DNA from: Nemertoderma westbladi
Taxonomy: Eukaryota; Xenacoelomorpha; Nemertodermatida; Nemertodermatidae
Assembly (NCBI GenBank): GCA_032718475.1
Contig: JAUCBJ010006816.1
Location: forward strand, 60,162 to 124,161
Direction of reading: 5' to 3'
Length of the DNA: 64,000 bases
Shown piece after piece: positions 29,301 to 41,300 of the stretch. Each line of letters begins with the position of its first letter. Position 1 is the stretch's first letter. The notes beneath the pieces are model-generated. The model searched no databases. It was not told the DNA's origin and saw only the letters and a program-made list of their open reading frames with translations. The position numbers and the translations under genes were made by a program.

Positions 29301-32300
29301 CTACAATATTATATTAAATTATAGTTAATATTTAACATTAAATATTATTTTGGTTTTTAATGTTAACCTGAAGCAGTGCTTTTCCTCTGTCGTATAGTTT
29401 CTGCTTCGCGTCTGGGTATTCCTTTAAGGCATCCCACAAGTCGTTTTTGGATAAAATAAAGAGATCGGAATAGCCAACACTCCTAACGTTGGCGGTTCTA
29501 CGGTTACCATTTATATTTCCTAAAAAATAATATTATGAAATAATAATATGAATAGTCGTGTTAAGAGATGTGCCTATCTTTCAGCTCTTTTATAAATTAA
29601 CTAATTAGGCCCATGTCAAGTATCCACAGACTTTCTGCTATTATATTTTACTTTACAGTTTATCACCATGTAAAGAAGATCAGGTTTTCACTAAAAACCC
29701 ACATTACAGTTTAGTGGTGCTAAATATAACAAAAACAAATAAACGAATTAGAATCTGCACATATAAATAAGAAATGAGCGCTATAAAACTCAAAATAAGA
29801 AAAAATAAAAAAAAATAGAAAATTCTTCATATATAAAATTTCATTAACAAGTGAAAACCATGAATTCTTCATGAGCGTCCAATTATATCGTCCCTTTCAT
29901 TTTCAAACAACCTAATTGACAAAATTGACTTTTCTGTAAAACGGCATTTTCGATTCTAATTTTGTTTGAAAGTAATATATTCCAGGATTTTGGTCTTATT
30001 TACCTTTAAATCCATTAAATGTAACGATTCTAAACAAAAACAGCTATGGTAATGGAATTATGTAACATATTAGGTAGGAAACAATGTATAGGGATATACA
30101 GTAGGTTGTTTCAAAAAAATATTACATTTTTTACAATGATTACTCAAAAAGCATTAAAACTCTTAAGACAAATTCGATTATTAAGTTTTAAAAATATAAA
30201 ACAAATCTCCCCCTATCATAATAAACAACAATTCTACCTCCTGACTCGTTGTTTCCTATTTTATATCAATGTTTCCCGGCCTTACCTTATTTATAATAGT
30301 AAAATGTATTATATAGGTTGTTTTAAAAAAAAAAAACATTTCTTTATAATGCGGTCTATACAAAACTGGCATATAGGTGGTTTTGAAACGATAAATATCT
30401 CAGTTATACGTGGGAACATGGCCTTCTAAGTGAGTTAATCGGATTCAGAATACATTTTAACATAAAGAAAATGCAGAAATCTCCATTTCGGCAAAATTGG
30501 CATTTAGGTGGTTTCTAATTGAAAGGGACGATATATAAACAATAATTATAGCCAATTCAAATAAACTACGATGCATAAAAAAAATACTGTATAAATCACA
30601 GATATTGAACTTATATTTAATAAAATATGTACCGGTACATATAAATATTGATTATTAACGAAATACTACTTTAGAGTTAGCAAACTAATAATTATAATAT
30701 TCTTACTGTTCAGTATGGGACACAACCTATCCCCGAAGAATAATGTAATTTTTTAAATCTAATGGGAATAGTTTTTAATTTGAACTCCAGGAACGAGCGG
30801 CCACGGTAGGTAATACAACATTTTGCTACTGCGACCCCAAATTTACGGGAAATGATAAAAAGTTACTTATTTGTATGCCTCTAACCCGTTCCCCAGAGGA
30901 GTGTGATAATTATATTTAATAATAAAAGGTAACCTGATATATTTAGTATGCTTATTTCTCCGAAGTATGCCCCATCTGTGAGAGTAGCGTAAACAGTCTT
31001 AGAGTCTTCGGAAACGACATTAATCTTGCCCTGTTTCACGATGTACATCTCCTTACCAACATCTCCTTTGCGACAAATATAGTCCCCCGGACTATAAACC
31101 TGATAATATTATGTAATATAAAGTATATTATAATTTATTACTGAAATATGAAATTAGTAAAAGTAGTTTATTAAAAAAACTAAATTTTGTCATCAATACG
31201 ATTTACAGTTAAACCAAGTTGAGGTTTTAGTTTAACCACTATTCGACTTGTACCAACCTACTACGGTTTAAGTTTGATAACTATTTCTTCATTAAACCAA
31301 CCTTTGGTTTGAGTTTGAGTTTGAGCACGACATCTATTTTAACGGACCTGTGGTTTGAGTTTCAGTACTACCTATTTGAACGTACCTTTGGTTTGAGTTT
31401 GAGCACTATTTCTATTTGAACGAACCTGTGGTTTGAGTTTGAGCACTATTTCTACTTGAACGTGCCTGGGGTTTGAGTTTGAGCACTATTTCTACTTGAA
31501 CGAACCTGTGGTTTGAGTTTGAGCACTATTTCTATGAGCAGGCCGGGCTCACAGTCGGCGAACAGTGTGACCCGTTTCAGGGTCTCTAGATGAACGTTTA
31601 TCGCGATTTCCGCTCTCAACTTGTCTGGAAGAACCTCCAACACATCATCTTCCCGAACCGATTTGTTGTTCGTCCAGATATAATCGAACCAGTTTACAAC
31701 TCGGGACTGAAGTTGCCCTTCCACTTTACTAAGGAATAGAATTAATAAAAAAATCAAATAGTACAACATAATTACTAATAATAATTACTAATAATAATTA
31801 CTAATAATAATTACTAATAATAATTACTAATAATAATTACTAATGATAATTACTAATAATAATTATTAATAATAATTACTAATAATAATTACTAATGTTA
31901 ATTACTAATAATAATTATTAATAATAATTACTAATAATAATTACTAATAATAATTACTAATAATAATTACTAATAATAATTACTAATAATAATTACTAAT
32001 AATAATTACTAATAATAATTACTAATAATAATTACTAATAATAATTACTAATAATAATTACTAATAATAATTACTAATAATAATTACTAATAATAATTAC
32101 TAATAATAATTACTAATAATAATTACTAATAATAATTACTAATAATAATTACTAATGATAATTACTAATAATAATTACTAATAATAATTACTAATAATAA
32201 TTACTAATAATAATTACTAATAATAATTACTAATAATAATTACTAATAATAATTACTAATAATAATTACTAATAATAATTACTAATAATAATTACTAATA

Positions 32301-35300
32301 ATAATTACTAATAATAATTACTAATAATAATTACTAATAATAATTACTAATAATAATTACTAATAATAATTACTAATAGTAATTACTAATAATAATTACT
32401 AATAATAATTACTAATAATAATTACTAATAATAATTAATAATAATAATCACTAATAATAATTACTAATAATAATTACTAATAATAATTACTAATAATAAT
32501 TACTAATAATAATTACTAATAATAATTACTAATAATAAACAAAAAAAATATTTTAATACCAAAATATATTTATTTATTTATTTATTTTTATTTATTTATT
32601 TATTTATTCCAGGCCCACTGGCCCATATTAAAATACAGTATATACATACATATAATATTACAAAATATATAAATACGAAGTACAGAAGATATAGGCTGAT
32701 TAATTATGCAAGTAACTAAGTAAGTAATTCACAGTTATTAAACAATAGCTCTAATTCTAGATGCTCTTTTTACCGCCTTGGATACAACAGATATAACGTT
32801 ATTGCCGGTTGCGTTAATCCTATCAAATAGGCTAACAATCGATCCGTATCTAATATGGAAAAAAACATGGTAAACTATGTTCTCCAACGAATAACGACAT
32901 ACTATGGCCCGGGCCTCTTGGTATGGAAAATAGAAGGCGCGCAGCAGTATTACAGGCTATTCTAATACGATTGTAAACATTACTGGAATAATTAAGTCGT
33001 GACCACAAGGATATAACGGTGTAATATAAGACCTAAATAATTTAACTTTAACAACATCTGAACAGTTTTTAAATCTACGTAATAATCAGTTAGCACGTGC
33101 ATACAGCCCTCTATTTATATTTTTAATTTATATTTTTAATATTTATTTCCACAAATTAAAATATTTAAACATTGCTACTTGGACCATACTACACACTTTT
33201 GAACATTTTCAAATTTCTAATTAAAAGTTTGGAATTTCTATAATTCAATATTTAATGTTAAGAATATTATATTTTTAATATATTTTTATTTTATTGAAAT
33301 TTTATTATATTTTTTTAAATTTCACCTTATTAAGTGTTTTATAGCGCTAATTTTTATCTTACAACCTGTACATATACTAATTCGTTTATTGTTTTGGTTA
33401 GATTCAGCCCTTCTGTAATCTGAGTTTTAAGTCAAAACCTGATATTCTTCACATGGGGGTAACTGCAAAGTGAAATATAACGGGAGAAAGTCTGATATTC
33501 TTCACATGGGGGTAACTGCAAAGTGAAATATAATGGCAGAAAGTCTGGTATTCTTCACATGGGGGTAACTGCAAAGTGAAATATAATGGCAGAAAGTCTG
33601 ATATTCTTCACATGGGGGTAACTGCAAAGTGAAATATAATGGCAGAAAGTCTGGTATTCTTCACATGGGGGTAACTGCAAAGTGAAATATAACGGCAGAA
33701 AGTCTGGTATTCTTCACATGGGGGTAACTGCAAAGTGAAATATAATGGCAGAAAGTCTGATATTCTTCACATGGGGGTAACTGCAAAGTGAAATATAATG
33801 GCAGAAAGTCTGATATTCTTCACATGGGGGTAACTGCAAAGTGAAATATAATGGCAGAAAGTCTGGTATTCTTCACATGGGGGTAACTGCAAAGTGAAAT
33901 ATAACGGCAGAAAGTCTGGTATTCTTCACATGGGCCAATATTATTAATTTTAAATACAAATTAATTGATTATTATTATAATTACATACCGGAATGACATA
34001 TATTGTTTGACGCCGTCCAATTGGCTTTGATACTCTGTTTGATGGAGATTCATATTGGTGATGACACCGCCGACACCGCCAACAACAGTAGCGAATATGA
34101 CGACACCAATGAGAAAGTCAACGATCATAAACACATGTTCTAGATCCTCGTCCGGATCTGGCGTCTCTCCTATGGTAGTCAGAGTCAACGTACTCCAATA
34201 CATCGCGTAGGCGTATTTAAACGTAATATCGTATGCTCGCGGTCCTGTTATGGTTTCATTATTACAATAGGCCCATTGGGTTTTACATAAACCGATAACT
34301 TTCTCGCTAAACACGTAATACAAGCAGGCGTTTATATGTATTATAACAATTATATATATACATAAATTTATAATTCGGAAAAGATTAGGGAGATTAGTCC
34401 TTGTGTCCATGCCGACAAAGAATTCCGACATTCGGTAGACCTTTAGGAGTCTGTTGAACCGCATTCCAAGTGAAACAATCGGGTCGTTGGTTGCTATGAG
34501 AACTATATAGCCAATAGGGAGGATCGCCAATATATCGGCTTTGAATTTCCATGTTTTGATGTAGTTTTTCGCGAGTTTTCTTTTGCTAAAGACGACGAGA
34601 CCTTGTTCCAGATATGCTGCAAATAAAATAACTTAGTATATATATAGTATATAGTAAAAATAAAATAATAGGAAGGCATTAATATTGCAGAAATTATTCA
34701 TTATTATTTATTATTATTAATTACAGAGATTATTATTTTTTTATATTATTATAGTATATAGTGTATATATATAGGATATAGTATATATATATAGTATATA
34801 TTTATAGTCGTTTAATATAATTTTTGTGGGGATCACACTTTTCGGTATCGGAATCGGGATTACAATTTTGGATTAAATTCCTCAAAGTTAATAGTATATG
34901 TGGCGGGTTTTGGTTAACACTCACTTTATCTTAAAGTTCTGAAATATTAGTAAGATAAAGTTATATTAAAATTATTTTGTAATAGATTAGTGAATGGTTT
35001 ACTGACGTAAAAAATTCGGTATAATCAAAACATTCCTGTTCTGCTGCAACTATTTATCAGATATTCAACAAATTTACTTGACTTTTTATTCTTCGGGATC
35101 TCGTTCCAAAAAAGTTGGGATCGGGAAAGGGATTGCATTTTTTGCCGCGATCCCGGTTTTTGGGGATCTCGTTTAAACAATAATAATGTGCCTGAAAGGC
35201 TAACACTTGATTGAATATACATTAATGAATGGTATAATCGTTTAGGCTCTTTTAAGCCAAGGAATGCCTGTATACCACCATAGGTGGGTGATCTTCCACA

Positions 35301-38300
35301 TTCAACCCTTCCACTCTGTTTCCTAAAGGAATGCCTGTTCACTACCATGGGTGATCTTCCACAGTAAACCCTTCCACTCTGTTTCATAAAGGAATGCCTG
35401 TTCACCACCATGGGTGATCTTCCACAGTAAACCCTTCCACTCTGTTTCCTAAAGGAATGCCTGTCCACCACCATGGGTGATCTTCCACAGTAAACCCTTC
35501 CACTCTGTTTCCTAAAGGAATGCCTGTTCACCACCATGGGTAATCTCCACAGTAAACCCTTCCACTATGTTTCCTAAAGGAATTCCTGTTCACCACCATG
35601 GGTGATCTTTCACAGTAAACCCTTCCACTCTGTTTCCTAAAGGAATGCCTGTTCACCACCATGGGTGATCTTCCACAGTAAACCCTTCCACTATGTTTCC
35701 TAAAGGAATTCCTGTTCACCACCATGTGTGATCTTTCACAGTAAACCCTTCCACTCTGTTTCCTAAAGGAATTCCTGTTCACCACCATGGGTGATCTTCC
35801 ACAGTAAACCCTTCCACTCTGTTTCCTAAAGGAATGCCTGTTCACCACCATGGGTGATCTTCCACAGTAAACCCTTCCACTCTGTTTCCTAAAGGAATGC
35901 CTGTCCACCACCATGGGTGATCTTTCACAGTAAACCCTTCCACTCTGTTTCCTAAAGGAATTCCTGTTCACCACCATGGGTGATCTTCCACAGTAAACCC
36001 TTCCACTATGTTTCCTAAAGGAATGCCTGTTCACCACCATGGGTGATCTTCCACAGTAAACCCTTCCACTCTGTTTCCTAAAGGAATGCATGTTCACTAC
36101 CATGGGTGATCTTCCACAGTAAACCCTTCCACTCTGTTTCCTAAAGGAATTCCTGTTCACCACCATGGGTGATCTTCCACAGTAAACCCTTCCACTCTGT
36201 TTCCTAAAGGAATGCCTGTTCACCACCATGGGTGATCTACCACAGTAAACCCTTCCACTCTGTTTCCTAAAGGAATGCCTGTCCACCACCATGGGTGATC
36301 TTTCACAGTAAACCCTTCCACTCTGTTTCCTAAAGGAATTCCTGTTCACCACCATGGGTGATCTTCCACAGTAAACCCTTCCACTCTGTTTCCTAAAGGA
36401 ATGCCTGTTCACCACCATGGGTGATCTTCCACAGTAAACCCTTCCACAATGTTTCCTAAAGGAATTCCTGTTCACCACCATGGATGATCTTTCACAGTAA
36501 ACCCTTCCACTCTGTTTCCTAAAGGAATTCCTGTTCACCACCATGGGTGATCGTCCACAGTAAACCCTTCCACTCTGTTTCCTAAAGGAATGCCTGTTCA
36601 CCACCATGGGTGATCTTCCACAGTAAACCCTTCCACTCTGTTTCCTAAAGGAATGCCTGTCCACCACCATGGGTGATCTTTCACAGTAAACCCTTCCACT
36701 CTGTTTCCTAAAGGAATTCCTGTTCACCACCATGGGTGATCTTCCACAGTAAACCCTTCCACTATGTTTCCTAAAGGAATGCCTGTTCACCACCATGGGT
36801 GATCTTCCACAGTAAACCCTTCCACTCTGTTTCCTAAAGGAATGCCTGTTCACCACCATGGGTGATCTTCCACAGTAAACCCTTCCACTATGTTTCCTAA
36901 ATGAATGCCTGTTCACCACCATGGGTGATCTTCCACAGTAAAGCCTTCCACTCTGTTTCCTAAAGGAATGCCTGTTCACCACCATGGGTGATCTTCCACA
37001 GTAAACCCTTCCACTCTGTTTCCTAAAGGAATTCCTGTTCACCTCCATGGGTGATCTTCCACAGTAAACCCTTCCACTCTGTTTCCTAAAGGAATGCCTG
37101 TTCACCACCATGGGTGATCTTCCACAGTAAACCCATCCACTCTGTTTCCTAAAGGAATGCCTGTTCACTACCATGGGTGATCTTCCACAGTAAACCCTTC
37201 CTCTCTGTTTCCAAATAGCCTTGGTTCCCATTTATTTGTTTTTTTATTTATTTTTTTTTATTTATTTATTTTATTTATTTATTTCCTGAAGGATGAAAGC
37301 CCGGGTTGGGTTGGGCTAGGCTGCAGCATTTAAAGCACTACTGCGCCCAAACAGTGCTGCCCCATCTAGGGATCGAACCAGGGCTTCCTAATTGGATGCC
37401 CAGGAATGATGCTTATACATTAATGAATAATGCATTAGAGGGATTCAGTAATCCGTCAATTACTTTATTATTGTTTTAAACAAGTCATTTCCTGTAAAAT
37501 ATTAAATTAATCCGCCTACGCTGCAAAATGATAGCTAGTTGCATATCGTTATTTGCATTCAATAATCTTTCTAAATGCCACACAATCTTCCAAGGTGCCT
37601 CTCATTTTACTGATGATTAAAATAATCCATTATGTGGCATTCGTTCGTTGAAATTAACTATTTACATACTCGTGTGTAAAGTAGCACTTTACAGTGTGAT
37701 GATCCGAGTGCTTTGTTACACGAACAAGCGTAGTGAGTGAGTGAAAATAAAGCCACGAGGATCAGAACACTGTAAAGTACTTTGCAACACGTATGTATGT
37801 AGTTTTATTCCAAAATTGTAACATTACGAAATGATTGTACATAATTATAAGTGATCGAAACTGCACAAATTAAATTAGTTGCTGTATAAATAAATGTAAA
37901 AATGACATAAATTATGTTATATGTTATAAATAAGTTAGCTTATATTTATGGTGGCGTTTGGATCCATTTTTAATAGTTTATAGCTACTGGTTGTTAATAG
38001 CTATACCCCGTCTACCGGTAGGTAATGTAGTAGGCCTATCTGGATGTCAGGCAAATACCACCTTTAGTTTACGTGGTAACCAATGGCGGCGTGTTGTAAT
38101 GTCCGCTAAAGGGACATTACTTAACTACTAACACCAAATACAATACTAAATGTACAGGCCAATACAATGCTGTAATGTCCTCTAAAGTTGTAAAGTGCTA
38201 AATAACTACATTTATAACATTAACTACATATATAACTACTAACATAATTAGCAGTTTAAGCTAATAATGTTTCATCCAAATAATTTTGCTAATTTCAAAT

Positions 38301-41300
38301 ATAATCTCTACAAAACATATGACTATCGATAAAATTTAATGTAATCCACAATAAATTTGAACGGTTGTTTAATCGGTATCAGTTATATTTAAACTAAATT
38401 ACTCTATTTACTCCATTGTGTGAAAAGTTGTAGCACTTATTTCTGCGTTATGACCAGAGTGTATTTATGTGCCAAGCGACCACAGCTACTGCAGGGTTTG
38501 AAACAGAGATAGTTTCACCTCCCTCCTCCTTGCTGGGTGAGAAATAATTTTTATTATAACTTTAAAGATTTAGCTAAAAGCGTCTGAAAGAGGGTCCCCC
38601 GTGATATTGCACCAGTTACACCGCAGTTGTTCTTCAACCTTCATAGTGATTTGTTCGTTCTGATGGAATGCAAGGATTCCAAATATGTAAATATGTAACA
38701 CAATCAGAATTTCGTCGTAAAATAGCTGAGATAAGGGCGTTCAAAAGTTGCCTGGTTGATTAGATTGAACTTACTGGTGCGGCTTTGGACAAACATATCC
38801 ATAATGTATATGACATCCGTTATTCCATCAAATGCCATCCAATATGGTTTCCAATATTCTAAATCTAAAAAAGTAAAATTATAACATTAATTGGATATAC
38901 ATAATTTAATAATAAACGAGGGCAGATACAAGAACCTCCGGAACTACGATATATTACTTTATTTTCCTATTCGTCGTGAAATACGCCGTGAAATAAAGAA
39001 AGCTATGTAATGTGGGTTTTTTTTGCCCCGTCAACTAAATAAGTCATTGAGGGCTATAGCGCCTAGGGCACCATTGAAGGCAAAGGCTTGATACGCATCT
39101 GCAATAGAGATGATACATGCCCCGCCCTGTCTATACTGGATGCTCCTCTACCAGTGTTAGGTAACCTAACCCAGGAGGCACACTTGGTTCAGGGTGTAAC
39201 AAATGGACCCCTACAGTCGGCAGCAGGGCTGTAGGCCATGGATAGGCGGAAGGTAATCAACCAACGGCTAGAAATGCTGACAAGGTCGGCGGAAGGTAAT
39301 CAACCAACGGCGACCTACTGCGAAGACGCTTGTAGGAGTTGCGACCACAAGCGGTTTACTCTCGCAATTGAAAGATATTATATCTGAGTTCGCTCGACCT
39401 AGTAGTAGTAGTAGTATGTAATGCGCTATGGTGTACTATAATATTTCACGGCTTGAGATAAAGTAACATTATTCATTCAGTATGATTGTACCTTATTCTA
39501 CGGTCACGCTGAGGCAGACCTAACAATAAGTCATTCATTATAGATGCTGATAATATATGACTTATAATTATTAAAACTTCGAAACCTGAAAATTACGACA
39601 TAATCGATTTAAAAATAAAGTACCTGTATTTCACTCTCAGGAACTCGTTTCATCTTTCACTCACTCTCTTACGCTCGTTCGTGGAAACATTTCCACTCGA
39701 GCGAGCGGCATGAAATACAGCGCAACTTAATTTAAATTGAATATATAGTTATATTTAGTAAAGATATTGTTAATTTAAATTAAGCAGCTGACCTTTATAA
39801 AAGCAAAGTCGCATTATCCAGAACAAGCAATTGTAAACGAATGCCAAGGTCACCACGAACAGCCAATAATAAATGTTGTCATCACTGGGCACAAATATAA
39901 GTACTGGGCGCTTAGACCTGTAAATAAGTTGTAATATTTAATAAGTAAGAATTAATTATTGGTATAAATTTAAAGGTCCGCGTGGCGAGACCTCTAGTAT
40001 TCATTCAGTTATTGTTGTTGTTGTTGTTGTTGGGGTTGTTGAGGTTGATGGGGTTGTTGTTAATTTCCAGTTTATATTTTAATAAGGTTTCATATGGATA
40101 AGTTTATATAGAGTTCTCTAACGGTGCAGCGTGGCGTAGTTGGTAGCTACAGTAAACCCTTCCACAATTTTTCATAAAGGAATGCCTGTTCCCCACCATG
40201 GGTGATCTTCCACAGTAAACCCTTCCACTCTGTTCCCTCATGATAATTATTAAAACGACAAGGAGTTTCATCGCCCAATGAACACTTCAATATAATTATA
40301 TAAACAGTGGATTAATTTCTCCCCTTTGGGGCATCGTCAGCACAAAAACTACTGCACGTAGAGCTAACAACATAAATTCACCACCATGGGTGATCTTCCA
40401 CAGTAAACCCTTCCACTCTGTTTCCTAAAGGAATGCGTGTTCACCACTATGGGTGATCTTCCACAGTAAACCCTTCCACTCTGTTTCCTAAAGGAATGCC
40501 TGTTCACCACCATGGGTGATCTTCCACAGTAAACCCTTCCACTCTGTTTCCTAAAGGAATGCCTGTTCACCACCACGGGTGATCTTCCACAGTAAACCCT
40601 TCCACTCTGTTTCCTAAAGGAATGCCTGTTCACCATCACCACCATGGGTGATCTTCCACAGTAACCCCCCCCCCCCCCCCCCCCCTATGTTTCCCCACGG
40701 AAGGCCTGCTCACAACAATGGGTGATCTTCCACAGTAAACCCTTCCACTCTGTTTCCTAAAGGAAAGCCTGTTCACCACCATGGGATCGACCAGTGAAGG
40801 ATGAAAGCCAGGGTTGGGCTAGGCATTTAAAGCACTGTGTCAAAACAGTGCTGCCCCATCTAGGGATCGAACCAGGGTTTCCTAATTGGAAGCCCAGGAA
40901 TGTCACCACTAAACCAAGCTACTCATTGCTAAAGAATACATATCATAATGAAATGTACATACTGTAACTAAGTCCGGAATTTAAAAAGACTACACGATTA
41001 TCTAAGAGTGAGCGTGAGTGTGGGTGCGACATTTACCACAAATAATGTAAACTAACTAGAACTACCCACCTTTTAACTACTGAAACTTTTTGTACACCCT
41101 TCTCATCTTTATCGATTTTTACTTCGAAAATTGCCGGACTAGCGTTGTGAAATCTGTCGAGAAAACTATCGGGTCTGTTAATATCCTCGTTTTCATGACT
41201 TTTAGGGGGCCACCTAAGAATACAAAAGGTTCATTTATATGTTTTTAAAAACATCAGAATATTCACTAATCATCAGCTGGAGACAACACATGACAAACGC

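Noticed and set aside
30046-30429. 127-codon + strand frame
   Set aside because: Lies wholly inside a TA-flanked MITE; Phe/Ile/Lys-rich composition typical of AT-rich non-coding DNA.
33263-33270. AATATTAT as a possible TSD partner for the MITE ending at 33936
   Set aside because: The same 8-mer follows the right end (33937-33944), but the left TIR is not recognisable and the region is AT-rich, so chance is likely.
35025-37231. Long - strand open frames of 170 and 567 codons with a 21-residue period
   Set aside because: They are the 63-bp satellite read through. The unit length is a multiple of three and the frame has no recognised domain or independent start context.
40364-40645. 93-codon - strand frame
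   Set aside because: Second locus of the 63-bp satellite; same periodic peptide, no gene.
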